In this document: positions 11,900 to 23,822 of the stretch, piece by piece
Position numbering within the stretch: the first letter of the stretch is position 1
How the letters are laid out: the number at the start of each line of letters is the position of its first letter
Source of the DNA: Symsagittifera roscoffensis
Taxonomy: Eukaryota > Xenacoelomorpha > Acoela > Convolutidae
Direction of reading: 5' to 3'
Assembly: GCF_963678635.1 (NCBI RefSeq)
Contig: NC_087066.1
Location: forward strand, 17,603,275-17,667,274
DNA length: 64,000 nucleotides
Made by a program: the position numbers and the translations under genes
The notes under the pieces: generated by a model
The model's input: only the letters and a program-made list of their open reading frames with translations
What the model was told of the DNA's origin: nothing
The model's database searches: none

Positions 11900-12760
11900 A
11901 ATCGACCTATGTTTTGACTGAGCTCGACCTATGTTCCGTCCGACTGTGCTACATCTATTTTTCGAATGCGTTCGACCTATATTATGACTATCTCCTCCGA
12001 AATCGGATATGTTTTGACTGTGCTCGCTTTATGGACCAACTTTCTTGACTTTCTCGACTATCAAATAAAACGAGTAAATTGGCAAACTTTTCCAAGTATA
12101 CTTTTCACTTAAGTTTATTGTGATGTTGCTTGATTTGAAAATGAACTATAAAAGTCAGTAAAATGCGAAACTCCTGCATCAAAAACAAACTCTTACAAAA
12201 TGAGTTTCCTAAGTTGATTTTCATTTCCGAATAAAACTGGGCTGAAAATATTGGTCTGAAAACTGATATTTGACAACAAATTGGTAGAATTTTGTTTTTC
12301 TTGCCACAGGAATCCTTGAATTTCAAAAAATTAAAGAATTCCCTTAAAAACTTTAGTTTTGCGGCAAGCAAATCTCCTCAAATGATTGTTGTTGATTGCA
12401 GCTTCCTGACGGAGGTCTTTTTTGAGCAGAAATTTTTTGCTTTGTTTTGAGTTTAAATAATTAGAACCTTCAAAAAAAATAATTTTGAAAAAATCTGGTT
12501 GGGCTCGACCTATGTTTCAACTTCTCTCAACCTCTGTTTTGAATTTCTCGACAGAAATAAGGTATGTTTCGACTGTGCTTGAACTATATGTCGACTTATT
12601 AACCGGAATTGGTTTTTCTATTGTGATCGGCTTATGCTTCCATTCTCTCGACCGATATCGCGTATGTTTTTGGCTTTGTGCTCGACTTAAAATTCCTTCT
12701 CGACCGGGAAGTTTTAGTCACAAAACTGCACATGCTCGGTTTTCAAAGTCCAAACGTAAG
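11900..12760. repeat. Degenerate minisatellite, 'ctcgacctatgtt' words
   Basis: Variants of 'ctcgacctatgttttgactgtg' recur irregularly at 11905-12060 and again at 12500-12700, for example 'tcgacctatgttttgactg', 'ttcgacctatattatgac' and 'ctcgacctatgtttcaactt'. The two blocks are separated by about 450 bases without the word. The ORFs across them simply translate the repeat. Confidence 0.55.
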
Positions 12761-14060
12761 TGTAGCACTCGAACCGGAAAAAACGTGAAGAAAAAATCAT
12801 TCGTTTGCTTTGTTCAATTTTTCGTCGAAATCGAAAAATTGAACTAATATGTCTTATGACTGTATATAGATAGCAAATTTTCCGAATCACTGTGTTTTCG
12901 CACAACAAAATTGACATCAAATTAGTCTCAAAAACTATTTTAAAACTACAGTAAAACAAATTTGAGTGGTCATTTTTCAACTCATTTTTATTTTTGTTGT
13001 GCTGCTCTAATTCTTCTTAGCAATTTTGGAACTCGTGTTTTCTCCGCAATAAATTTACCTGGTCGTTTATCTGACAGTGAGTCGTCCCGAAAGCGTTAAG
13101 TGCTTTCTTGAATTACAGAGGTATGTAGCCAAAGTTGCATAGGCTTCAAAGCTCATTTATACTTTTTTACATTTTTTTTGCAATATGCTGAATTGATTTT
13201 CATGTTGATATCAAGCAAAGCTCGATTCTTTAGTTGTTTTGGCAATTATTTCTCACACCACGCGGAGGAGAGAAAAAACATGATTGCTCATACCAGAGCG
13301 TAATCCTGAGCGTTATGAATACTAGTCAGTTTTTTTAAATTTAATAATTTGATGAAAACTCAGCATAAGATTGAACTGAATGTGGAGAAAACTTTCGCTT
13401 TTTCCCCACCGTAAATATTTGAGTAGAAACACACCAGTAGAATTTGCGTTGCGATATAAAGTTTGCGTCTACTGACAAATTGCTGAGACATTTCTTAGAT
13501 TACATACATGAACACGGAACTAACTATTTTGAGAGCGGATTTCCTCTCAACTAACAAAAGAAACAGGAAATGTAGCCCTTGAATAGGCTGACCGTTAACA
13601 AGATAAACGAGAAAATAGCGCGCTTTAGTATTCCAAACTTTACCAGATTGAAAATTTTCAAGTACTCATAATTTAGTACAAAAAGTATTGGAATTCAAAT
13701 GTTATCACTAATATTTGTACGCTGGTTGGAAATCAAAAGACGTTTTTCAAAATATTTTTGATTTTTGAGCGTGGTGTAATGAAAAGATATGACAAAAATC
13801 TAATACTTCGGATAATAATCGACAGTAACGGTAAAATAGGCAAAATTTTTTGTCGCAAAATAACTAGAAAAAAAGCGAAAACAAAATTCAAGAAAATTCA
13901 AATATATTTTGTCCTCTTTTTTGGTAAAAGATTTCAATTTTTAAGTTTTTTATTACAAAAATGGCGCTAAAAACCGTTTTTCTTGAGACTGAGGCATGTT
14001 TTTGAAAATTTTATAAGTTAAATTTTTTTTGGTATCTTTAATCTCTGCACACCCATTAGC
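12761..14060. other. Gene-free stretch
   Basis: No splice-linked ORFs, domains or clear repeats were found. Chance ORFs at 12714-12980 (minus) and 13758-13970 are Phe/Lys-rich and unsupported. Confidence 0.45.
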
Positions 14061-14062
14061 AC

Positions 14063-14460
14063 CAGCGGACTTAGGGGAAGGGGCAAACCCCTCCAGGGAT
14101 TCGATCCCCTCCCGACCCAAAGCGTCCCCCCTTAAGTTATTTTGAGATTTTCAATTTTGGCTGATGGACCCTAAAATTTTTCTAGAGGCGTCAATATATA
14201 CTAATTTTGAGAGAGGAGTGCGCGCCGAAAAAACGCAAACTGTTGTTCAAACTTTTTCAAAAAATGCCTAAAAACGCCTTTTTGGACTGTTTTTTCAAAA
14301 TTTTGCCGACGGCGCAGAAAATATGGTAAAAATGCGGTCTTAATAGTAATTTGGCAGAGCTCAGGGCATCAATTTAGTCGACCTAAAAAAAAGGTCGACA
14401 AAATTTTTGAAATATTTTGAAAATGCGCCCTCTCTCGAGAAAACCTTAGATCCGCCACTG
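14063..14460. mobile_element. hAT-type MITE next to the assembly gap
   Basis: The 398-bp sequence runs from 'cagcggacttagg' to 'cttagatccgccactg' with inverted ends. It is homologous end to end with the intact element at 63188-63612; shared parts include 'gacccaaag', 'accctaaaatttttcta', 'tcaatatatactaa' and 'gtcgacctaaaaaaa'. It is non-coding. The right flank is lost in the N run after three bases, so a target-site duplication cannot be checked. Confidence 0.75.
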
Positions 14461-14463
14461 AAC

Positions 14464-14663
14464 NNNNNNNNNNNNNNNNNNNNNNNNNNNNNNNNNNNNN
14501 NNNNNNNNNNNNNNNNNNNNNNNNNNNNNNNNNNNNNNNNNNNNNNNNNNNNNNNNNNNNNNNNNNNNNNNNNNNNNNNNNNNNNNNNNNNNNNNNNNNN
14601 NNNNNNNNNNNNNNNNNNNNNNNNNNNNNNNNNNNNNNNNNNNNNNNNNNNNNNNNNNNNNNN
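14464..14663. other. Assembly gap (200 N)
   Basis: Exactly 200 undetermined bases, a round number typical of a scaffold placeholder, so the true length is unknown. The apparent ORF running across it is an artefact. Confidence 0.98.
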
Positions 14664-17280
14664 GTTTTTTTTTGGAGTTTTCAGGTGGTTTGTGATAGTA
14701 AACGAGGAGCTTAGATTACCTCACACTCCCTAAGAAAATTAGTAAAGCGTATTTTTAAACCGAAAAGCTCAGTTTTTTGGAAATTTTTTATAAGGCCCAT
14801 ATTTTGCTTAGAAGAGAAAACATGTTAAATCTTAAACTTTCGAACCGCCCGGAGTTGAACAATTATACTCGTTGCGCCGACAGTAAATCGGGTTACTATT
14901 TTATGGAAGTCCCATCATTATGTTTGAGGAAGGAAAACAAAAAGGTGACCGAGACACAATCCTTGTTTGCTGAAACAGTACATACGTTTTTAGACAAAAT
15001 AGAAAATATTTAGACGTTTATAGAAAACATATGGCAATAATATGATGGAAACCTAGCTGAAGAATAGAAAAAACATGAAAACAGATTGAAATCGGAGGAA
15101 AAAGTTTTGCTGACAAACTTTTGATGACAAATCTTTGAGAGCACTTCTCTCGGCAGACAAATGTAGATACGGTGTTTTTTCTGCTCGCTTACTAGTTTCA
15201 ATTGCTCTTTTAGCACAACAGTAGGATCAAAAGCTATCGTAAGCAAAAACACTTTGGTTTGTAGAACCAGGATGGAACATATATTGATTTTTTTGGATTT
15301 TTCACCAAAACAGAAGAAGCCCCGAAAACGCAGTCCAAAAAAATGGAATGAGCCTGTTTGTGACAACTAAATTTCTCAAAAAATTGAAGCTGGTACCTGC
15401 TTGAAGCTAGAAAGCTTACCAGGGTTAAATTGAGCCACCAGGGTTGAAGCTCAATCCATGTAATATTCTAAATTGAAAATGACAAACTAGTGGCTTAGAA
15501 CGGTTATTGGGCTGCGTCCAGGTTCAAATTTTTGCAAAAAACATAAATGCATAAAAGCAACAACGAGCTCTATATATTTTCAAACAATCGAGGTACCAGT
15601 TAGAGCGTGTTTTAATACTTTTCTTAGATGATGGAGTTCCTTTCCGTTAGAAACCATTAAAAACATTCACAGTCTTATATCTTCAGAATATTTATGGTAA
15701 AATGCAAAGTAGGACACTCGAAAAAAGAATGCTTGAATTTTTCCGAAGATCAAAACACAGATCTGTCGACTCTGTCATATTTTGTAAAATCTAATTCTAT
15801 TACAGACTACTTTTTGTTTGCTAAAATTTCAGGATTTTTTGATTTTTTCAGTTTTTGTAAAAAAGCAGTTAAAAAAGTTTATTGGCAATTTTTGATTAGA
15901 TCGCCCGAATTTTTTTCTAACCGTTCGCATATCACAAATGAAACCATTTTAGCACCGTGGGTCTATAGTTTTGCATTATAAATGCCTTTTTTGGTTTTTG
16001 GCAACAATTTTTTACCTGAGAAAAATTAGCAGGAAAATGACACGTGGAAGTGTAAAATTGAAAACGTTTGCTAAAAAACTAGTATATTATTCAATAAATT
16101 TTCTGCTTAAGCCAGATGTAAGTCCATCTGGTCCTGGAGAAGTTTTCAAGTTGAGCATTTTAGTCGCATTTGAATCTTCTAGCCCAGTGAATTGCCATTA
16201 GTCATTTTTCCTCCCTTCTTTCCTATTTTTTTCCAGCGATCAAGTAAATATGCCATCTGAAACAGACACTGGTTGGTTTTAAAACAAATTAGTGTGAAAA
16301 TTCCTAAATTCACGAAGACGTCCTTTCGTGAGGTCGTTTGTATTCTTTTCGTTAATTTAGATTAGTTTTTGAAATCAATTGGTTCAAATTTCTTAGAACT
16401 CCCTCAAAACTGTACTGAAGAGTTTTCTTTGCTGTTTGAGAAATCAAATATTTTTTTTTCTTTTCAGGGTTCAGCAATTTCATCACATCAAATTAATGTT
16501 TTTCATTTTCGTCAGCCTTGGAAACGTTTCTTAAATTGATTGAATACTATTACCTTCTTTGTGATGCTTTAACATCAAAAATTCATGGGTTTTGATTTTA
16601 TTTTTTTTGTCTGGATTGTGTTTCAGCGAATCTCAAAAATCAAATTTGAATTTCTCGTACGCGTTGGAAGGAACCAACAACAAAAAGATTGGCCAATTTT
16701 CTTTGATAAGCCACGCGTTATCAGCTATACTTTTTTGTTCCAAACCCAGTAGCAAGGTCCAGTTTTTCTTAAAAACTGTAGTTCTTTGAAAACACGTAAT
16801 AAAGGTGGCCGTATTGCAGAGTCTGACAGTAGGAAAAATAATCAAATTCACTTCAAAAATTCAGAAAAAATAGTTTCTGGTCTATATGAGTACAATCTTA
16901 TTGTTCCTTCTCCTTTGCACAATCTGAGAATTGAGAATTATCGAAGATTAGATGCTTCAGCGGTTTGAATCTCCTATCTTTAGTGTCTTTTAGACTCGTT
17001 AATGTTGAGCTGTTGCTTTCATCGTATGGGAGAGCATTGAAATCTTCAGTCCAAAAATTTTGAACCCACAACGTTAAATTTTGAGACTCAGGGTCAAATC
17101 TTTAAAAGACACAGCATAGCTCTTCGGATTCAGATAATTATTGAAAAATAGGCAGTCTACTGAAGTGGACCTGACTATTTGAAATCCGTTAGGAGATTTG
17201 TTAATTGTATCAAGATTAGCTGACGAAAAAATCATTAGTCCACCAGCAATGTTTGCAGCCGGAACGACACATCAAAAAGA
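14664..17280. other. Gene-free stretch
   Basis: Several ORFs of 60-118 codons on both strands (for example 14777-15013, 15010-15366 minus, 15694-15981) have no recognisable domain and no consistent exon structure. I see no RNA gene or clear transposon here. Confidence 0.45.
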
Positions 17281-17284
17281 AGAT

Positions 17285-17770
17285 CATATTTTTCAATCAA
17301 ACAATGGTGTAAACTGTATAAGTTGAAAATGTTTCCTTTTTTTTTATGAGATTAAAAATAGTGCTTATCTGTAAAATTCAATTTTTTTTTCAGAATCAAA
17401 AGTAATTTTGCAGGACTCAAAAAAATACAATTAGTGAAAACAAATGTGGTGATTGGTCCAATGTTTCTAAGAAGTAATCAATGATCTATCTTTCAACAAT
17501 TCCATTTACTCCAGTTTGAATTTTTTCCATTTTTTTCAAGAAAGAAATGGTGTAAGCTGTGAAAATTGAAAATTTTGCCTCTCTGTGAGATTTAAAACGG
17601 TGCTTTTCTGCATAATTCAACCTATTTTTGACAATTGAAAGTAATTTACAGGACTACAAAAAAGGCACTTAGTGAGAACAAATGTCGTATTTGCGCAATT
17701 TTTTCTAAATAGTTATTAATGATCAATCATTCAACAATTTTTTATTCTCCAGTATGAGCTTTTTCCTTTT
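17285..17770. repeat. Diverged tandem duplication, about 240 bp
   Basis: Two copies (about 17285-17525 and 17530-17770) share, in order, 'aaatggtgtaa.ctgt', 'gagattaaaa', 'gtgctt..ctg.aaaattcaa', 'aaagtaatttgcaggact', 'aagaacaaatgt' and 'caacaatt....ttctccagt'. Divergence is high, so the duplication is old. It is non-coding. Confidence 0.6.
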
Positions 17771-19480
17771 TTTTCAAGGCAGAAAAGAAAAAAAACGCGG
17801 GTAGTTTCTCTAGATTTTTTAAATTTTTTTTATTCAGTTTTGAAAAATTAGTGTAATCATGGAAAGTCTGAAGAAACACCAGTCGATGTTATGTTTTTTG
17901 TTTTGTTCTCTAGGTAGTTCAGAGTTTAACATTTCAAGTAACGACCGAACCAGGAAAAAAATTTCCACAACCTCAACACTTGAGGATGTAGAAAGCTTGC
18001 TTCTAAATTTTGCACCAGGAAGCCGAAATTTTGATTCTAATATAGATTTTACTAAGAAAGGTCACCGAAACCAAAATTTTTTTTCCGGTTGAGCCTCAAC
18101 GAATAAATACCACATATTTCACAATAGTGGTCGTACTCAAATCACGTTTTTTAACCGACGCATAAATAAAAAAAAGGAACAAAGTTCCTAAAAGAGATAT
18201 ATGTTCAGAAGAAGAAACAAATTATTGAAGATTGTACTTGAATCTTTCGTTGTAAAATTTAATGTCCATCGTTTGTTACAATGACTGGAGGCTTCAAATT
18301 GCTCACCAAAAAAGAAAAAAAAATTCAGCAACAAAAAAAACCTCCCACCAGACGAAAAAATTCAGCAACAAATATTTCAAAGAACTAAAATCAGATTTGA
18401 GAATGAATGCCGAAATTTTTCTCTGGGTTTTTAAAAGAGCTGGGCTATTTGCCTTTTTTCATCAGATTTTTTGAATTAATTTGGAAAAGTTGGGGTCATC
18501 ATGGACGTCTACAACCTAATTGGTCTGCAATGTTTAGTTTTTGTCGAACTGAATGACTTAGCCAAATATTGCACAAAAATGCAAGCTGAGCCACGAAACT
18601 GCAATTTTTGAGATCTTTTGCTTGTTGTTTCAACTGTCAAAACAATCTTTTGGTTCCATAATTTATATCAAAAGGACCGTGGATTGCAAAACCGACTCGT
18701 GTTTTCAGAAACTACCGTGTCCCACTGCGATATGTCCTCATTGTTACTAGTTACTGATTATGAGATTGGTATTTCCGCAGAAGTTGTTTCTACCGTATCG
18801 CTATATTGATTTCAATAACCTGTGGGAGCTAAAAATCTTCACTGAAATGCAAAAAATTTACTCGACATGCTTTTTAAGGGGTTTAGCTTCATTTGAATCA
18901 TCTCCGAAACATCTGCCTGAACTCTGAAAAAATAGTTTTTGTCTTTTCTAAAGAAACACTAAGGTCACATGAATACTTTTGTCTTGTTTTCCAAGTGATA
19001 TACAACTTGAACGTTCATGTAAACATGGACTATGAAAAGAAGTTATCACACTCTTCGACTTTTTGAAGTATTGCATTCGCAAACTGTTTGATCAGTCCTG
19101 TAAAAAAAATTTTCAGAGGTTTTTTTTGGGTAGTCAATCCCATTATAACTCGCCCGGTGTAAGTTTTTTCACCAGAATTATTGATTATGCAGCTTTCTCG
19201 TGATATGTATATGCTGTGATTAATACTTTTCGGTAATTTCAGAACTTTCACAAAAGCTAGGTCATTGTAAACAAACGGCAGAAATTTGAAGTTTTCTATT
19301 TTATCTGTTGGTTGTACATGTTTTTGAAATCGTGACTTTTCCCCTCATTTTAAATAGTAATTGCTTGCGTATTTCAGAAGCTCGAGTTCTGTAGTTGTTT
19401 TCCATTTTATCACTAGTTGCCAAACGTTTTTTGTGAATGGAGAATTTAATTCATGCAGAAAACGAACATGTTATTATTTC
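17771..19480. other. Gene-free stretch
   Basis: The ORFs at 17859-18092, 18262-18474, 18618-18809 and 19030-19251 (minus) are isolated and unrecognised. The first begins at a clean ATG and has mixed composition, but no domain or splice partner was found. Confidence 0.4.
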
Positions 19481-19488
19481 TAGTTACA

Positions 19489-19692
19489 AGGTGTATTTGA
19501 GCTTTTTCTTGCTTTTAACGTTTGTTTGATTATTAGTTAGTTGGTTGCAGGTGTTTTATATTTCAGTTTTACATTTTTCCATTTTTGTATTTGCTGTCTT
19601 CTGGTTTTCAATTTCTTTTCTCGAGTTTTCCTGATTGCAGGTGAAAATTTGAAGTCGTCTAAGGTGGTTGGCAATTGTCAAATTGGGATATA
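19489..19692 (-). repeat. LTR-like repeat, left copy (3' end of the BEL/Pao element)
   Basis: Matches 23629-23822 through 'ggtgtatttgagct', 'tttcttgctttcaacgtt', 'gtgttctgg', 'gacttttcctgattgca' and 'ggttgtcaattgtcaa', with many substitutions. Same orientation and position outside the pol remnants support LTRs. Exact TG/CA ends could not be fixed. Confidence 0.7.
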
Positions 19693-19779
19693 ACACTCCC
19701 TCATTTAGCAGTTGCAAAACAAACTAAGAGGTGGTTCCTATGCATAAAACGAAAAAAGCTGGCTTAGTGGTCGTGAAAG

Positions 19780-20120
19780 TGTCGGTTGAAGTTATCGGCT
19801 ATGGCTGTCGTCGGCAAGGCTGGTTTATGATGAGGCTCTCATTGTCGTGAAACTTCGTTTGCTGGTTCATTGCAATAGTCCGGACTAACAGGCGCTAGTA
19901 TAATGGCTGGTATTGACAGAAGTTTGTCTATTGTTTTGACGGTGTAAACGCGGGTCTGTTCATCATCTGTTGAATTGTTTGCTGTGATCCGTCCAATTGA
20001 TCAATTCCTCGTTGCGTCATATCATGAAGAATCCGAACATTTTTTCCTATTTTGATAGGCGTAGTCTTCCTTGTCCATCCGTGTTGTGGCAGTATTGTTG
20101 GGTGACAGGTGTTGAAGTCT
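19780..20120 (-). pseudogene. BEL/Pao integrase C-terminal remnant
   Basis: In shifting minus-strand frames one reads a tail typical of Pao integrases: 'HGWTRKTTPIKIGKNVRIL', then 'LGRITA' and 'DEQTRVYTVKT', then 'APVSP'. These correspond to the barrel-like C-terminal domain that follows the DDE core. The core itself is not recognisable. At least one frameshift separates the pieces. Confidence 0.55.
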
Positions 20121-20479
20121 GCTAGTGGTGTTGATTTTGTATCAATGCGTTGATCTCTTGTTTGAAGCTGTCTCGTTGTGTCTGTTTGAATGAAAAATTC
20201 TTTGCGGCAGTTATGTTGCTGCTTGTCAGTTCGGTGGTCGGGTTTTTGTTGAGTGACTGTAGTTCTTTATCTCTAAAAATCCTGAAAATGCGATTGTTCG
20301 GAGAAAACTGGTCCATTTGAGAATCTGACGTCTTCGATATAAATTTGGGCTGTCGTTTCGGTGGAAGCTTGAAAAGCTAGCACTAGAGTAGTTGTTTCTA
20401 TTTCATCCATGAGTCCAATTCGACTGTTCAGAAGCGAAGTATCCGTAGTGGCGTCGCTTAATTGTAGTTTTGGTCAGAT

Positions 20480-20797
20480 TCATTGTGGTTCACATATAAA
20501 TTTTGGTCTAGTTAACCATCTTAATTTGTTATTGAATTCCGATGGGGATATTCCACGGGTTCCGTCGGCTGCTGGGTTTAGGGATAGTGGGCAATGTTTC
20601 CATTGACTCGCTTTCGTGCTTTCCAAAATTTCTGCAACTCTGTGAGCCACAAAATTTTGTTGTCGTTTAGCAAATCCCTGTACCCGCCGAAGCGCTGTTG
20701 TGCTGTCGGTCCACATTAGTATAGAGCTGATGTCGATCTTTCGTTCTTTTTGAAAAAACTTTGCGAGACGAGCACCACACTGCTGTTGTAGTTCCAA
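20480..20797 (-). pseudogene. BEL/Pao RNase H and connection domain remnant
   Basis: The fragment (105 codons) contains 'MWTDSTTALRRVQ', the BEL/Pao form of the RNase H active-site strand where D and S precede the helix, then 'FVAHRVAEI' and 'NPAADGTRGI', matching the conserved NPADxxTRG motif before integrase. In the intact element it would degrade the RNA of the RNA-DNA hybrid. The reading frame is cut at both ends by stops. Confidence 0.85.
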
Positions 20798-21333
20798 TTT
20801 AGTTTTTTTTGTGCTGTTTTAGGGGAACCACTCGAGCTTTCGGTGCTCATTTGCCGAGTGGCACTGTTGCTGACCTATAATACGCCACTGCTGCTAGGGC
20901 ACTGTAGGAGGCATCTGAAAAAACATGAAGAGCGATGTTGTCGTAGATGTATCCAGAGTAGTGTCGAGGTATTTCCAGTCGTTTCTTTTGTCAAAAAGCT
21001 CACAACGCTCGGGTATCAAGTCTCGGGTATCAAGTCTTGGGTAATTTTTTGTCCCACTTCAAAAACTTTATCCTAAATGCTTGCTGTATTATTTGAAGTC
21101 GAACAGCAACAGGTGCTGCTATTCCAGTTGGGTCGAAGACTGAAAAGGCTGCACGAAGTAGGTTCCGTTGTGTCGATTTTTTCAGGGCGAATTCCTGTAG
21201 TTTGTCAGTAATGAAGCTGAGTGTATCTTTACTTACTCTTCATCGTGTTCCCAGATTTCGCTCAAATAGTTTGGGGTCCTTGATATCGTCTACTGTGATT
21301 GATCTATGTTCTTCTGGTATTGTTTGCAGAATT

Positions 21334-21666
21334 CTATGATCCGTAGTTATCCACTTCGTCAAGTTGAAGCTTCCTTCGCTGTAGTACGTGTCGAATGTCT
21401 TCTATTGTTTTCACTGCGGTGTCTATGTCGTCGGTGGCTTCGAAGAAGTCGTCGATGTAGAAGTTCTCGTAGACAATTTTTCGGATGTGGGAATAGTTTT
21501 CATTATTGTCGTCTGCTATACTGTGTTTGGGTTTACTGTCTTTGGGTTTCACAGGAACTTGAATGTATATTCCTTCATTTTCGGCATTGATAAGGTGCTT
21601 TCCTTCGCGAAAATGGGTAATTACTCCTAGTAGGTTGCAGAGCAAGACAAGCTCAGTGAAAAGCAT
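21334..21666 (-). pseudogene. BEL/Pao reverse transcriptase remnant
   Basis: The 110-codon fragment carries 'YENFYIDDFF', the BEL/Pao version of the YxDD catalytic box, followed by 'EATDDIDTAVKTIEDI' and 'LQRRKLQLDEV', the region in which Pao RTs continue with the thumb. The upstream palm motifs are not continuous in this copy. It is inactive as it stands because neighbouring frames carry stops. Confidence 0.8.
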
Positions 21667-22504
21667 GTCATGGCAAACTCCTTCAAATTTGGATTTGGCA
21701 TTGGAAATACTGGCTTGTTTGGGTTGATTACGCCATCTTCAGGAAAAATTCACCCTGTCGAAAGTATCTAGTTTTGCTTTACTTTTCTTATGTAGTGCTT
21801 GCTTGGGTTTTTGACAATTGTATCCTGGTAGAGCGCGAGCTTTTCCGAAATCTTGCTAAATTGTAATTTCATCCGGTTGTTTTCGGAAATTGCTGCTTTG
21901 TAATTGTTGGCAAGATGCAAATTTCCGAGTTTGAAACAGAAGTCCGAGTTTGTAACGATTGTCGTATAATGATATGGTTTTCCGTGTTTGCAGAGCGTGT
22001 CTTTCGTCCGGTTACATCGTTATTTCAGGCGATGTCGCGTAGGTTTCCATTCCCCACAAGGAAGCAAGAGGCTCCGAGATTTGTCTGTCGTCAATTGATA
22101 TCTGTATTGGGGTCGCTGTTGCTTGATGGCTTGAGAATTATGCAATGTCATTGTTCGGTCTTGCTACTGTTCTTCCTAGGTTTGTAAGGACTGCTCGAGG
22201 ATCGTTTTATTTTCCTTCGAAGATGGTCTTGAGGCTGATCATGTCTGTTTCAATCACAAGGGCGAGGTCGTTGTTGTTGAAGTCTAAGATCATTTATCAT
22301 CAAAGTGGTCGTTTTGGCTGCAGATGTTGTTCATTTTTTCGGGCTCCGTTGTATTCAGGTTATTGACTTCAAGTGCTAAAGTGTTATCTCCAAATGAATG
22401 AACTGTAATATCAACTTCTTAGCGTCTATCGTTTGCGAGTTGACGAAATATCCTATGAGAAAATGTTCCTGATGGTGATTTTTATCCAGTTGAAGATATG
22501 CTGC

Positions 22505-22880
22505 TGTCCGTTGCGATGTTTAGCTTTTTGTGCTTCCTGTATCGAGAAAAGCATATACATTCAGGTATGTATTGCGGTGTCATAATGTGATTTGATCTTT
22601 AACTTGAAGTCTGAGAATCTGCTACTGGAATGAACTGCTGTTCTGTAACTAGGTTGTAGCAGAGGCGTGCGTTAATGGTGTCGTGTTCTGGCTGCTGGGG
22701 GCGGCCGATTTAACGTTGTTTTGATTTCGAAACCTGCCCGGGGGACTTGTGTCTACTGTTTGCTGTGCTGATGATCTGGGCTGATGGCTGCTGCTGGACT
22801 TTATTGACGTCTGGCTAGAATCCTGGTCTAGTATTGGTTGATTTCGCGCTGAATCAGCGGTGTCGGGGACTTGCATCAAT
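22505..22880 (-). pseudogene. BEL/Pao gag end and aspartic protease remnant
   Basis: The ORF at 22649-22879 is a Ser/Gln/Asn-rich stretch like the end of a gag linker. Below it, at about 22515-22560 on the minus strand, one reads 'LNVYAFLDTGSTKS' and then a stop. 'FLDTGST' is the active-site motif of retroviral-type aspartic proteases. The order gag end, protease and RT agrees with BEL/Pao. Confidence 0.65.
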
Positions 22881-23628
22881 ATTCTGCTGTAATGAAGTTG
22901 TCTCTGCTGTTTTTTTCTGGTAGGATCTGTCTAAATTTTTACATGATATCGTCGTATTCATCTTGTTGATCAGTCAAGCGGTTGATGAGATCCTCCGCGG
23001 TGGCGTGTTCAGTCGGGTGGTCTACAAGGTAGATATTGGCGTCTTCCAATTTGCCGAGAGTTTTCTTTATCTCGGTCTATGAGTCCGCTATGTTCTTGTT
23101 CATATTGAAGTCATTGATGGCTTTTCGTACTCGCCTGATGAAGCTCTCTTATTGGGCGATGAAAAATTTTCTCTGGTTGAGAGTGGTTTAGTTTGGCATG
23201 GCTAGCTTGTCGTAGCTGATCGTTGTTGTCGTTGCAGTTGTAGTAGTTGTCGAATCCGATCGTCGTTTAGACCTACTTTGGTAGCGAGACCTAAACTTAA
23301 AAGGAACGAAGCGAAAAGTACAAGGATGTGGTAAATACAATTTCAAATAAAAATAATGACATAAAATTAGCTATTAAAGGCTACAAACGCTTGATAGTAG
23401 TTCGTTCCGATACTAAAAAAGGCGGAAAATAATATATAAACCAAACGTAAAATTAACGTCCTTTTACCAAAATTAAACTATGATGATCGGAATGTTAAAA
23501 TGATATTTTAAATATTTTTTATCATAATCAACTGAAAAACGAGTGTTCCTTGATTGGCGCAAAAGACAAAACTGTGCTTCCAACTCGGTCACTGGGTAAA
23601 GCAAAGTTGTGGTCGTTTTACTTTATAC
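22881..23628 (-). pseudogene. Probable BEL/Pao gag and leader region
   Basis: No intact ORF remains between the protease region and the right LTR copy. By position this should be gag and the 5' leader. I see no zinc knuckle. The last 300 bases are AT-rich and non-coding. Confidence 0.4.
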
Positions 23629-23822
23629 GGTGTGTTTGAGCTCTTTCTTGCTTTCAACGTTGATTTGATTATAAATTAATTGGCTGCTCGTGTTTGATAA
23701 TTCAATTTTGCATTTTTGCGTTTTCTGTGTTCTGGATTTAAATTTTTCACTGACTTTTCCTGATTGCATATGAAAAATGAAGTAATCAAAGATGGTTGTC
23801 AATTGTCAATTTGGCATATATC
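23629..23822 (-). repeat. LTR-like repeat, right copy (5' end of the BEL/Pao element)
   Basis: Direct-repeat partner of 19489-19692. A third, inverted copy of the same sequence lies at about 24895-25030 as part of the inverted repeat. Confidence 0.7.

Larger units (their letters stand above)
19489..23822 (-). mobile_element. Decayed BEL/Pao LTR retrotransposon
   Basis: Minus-strand remnants occur in BEL/Pao order between two direct repeats: protease (about 22515-22560), reverse transcriptase (21334-21666), RNase H (20480-20797) and integrase C-terminal part (about 19800-20110). The interval is 4.3 kb, short for the family, and every ORF is broken, so much of gag, RT and integrase is lost. 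It sits directly beside the inverted repeat at 23672-25036, which includes part of its right LTR. Confidence 0.8.

Noticed and set aside
14407-14733. ORF running across the assembly gap
   Set aside because: Most of it is N; no real coding evidence on either side.
15010-15366. 118-codon minus-strand ORF
   Set aside because: Phe/Ser-rich without motifs and isolated from any gene structure.
17859-18092. 77-codon ORF with mixed composition
   Set aside because: No domain, no splice partner and no repeat of it elsewhere; length is within chance for this DNA.
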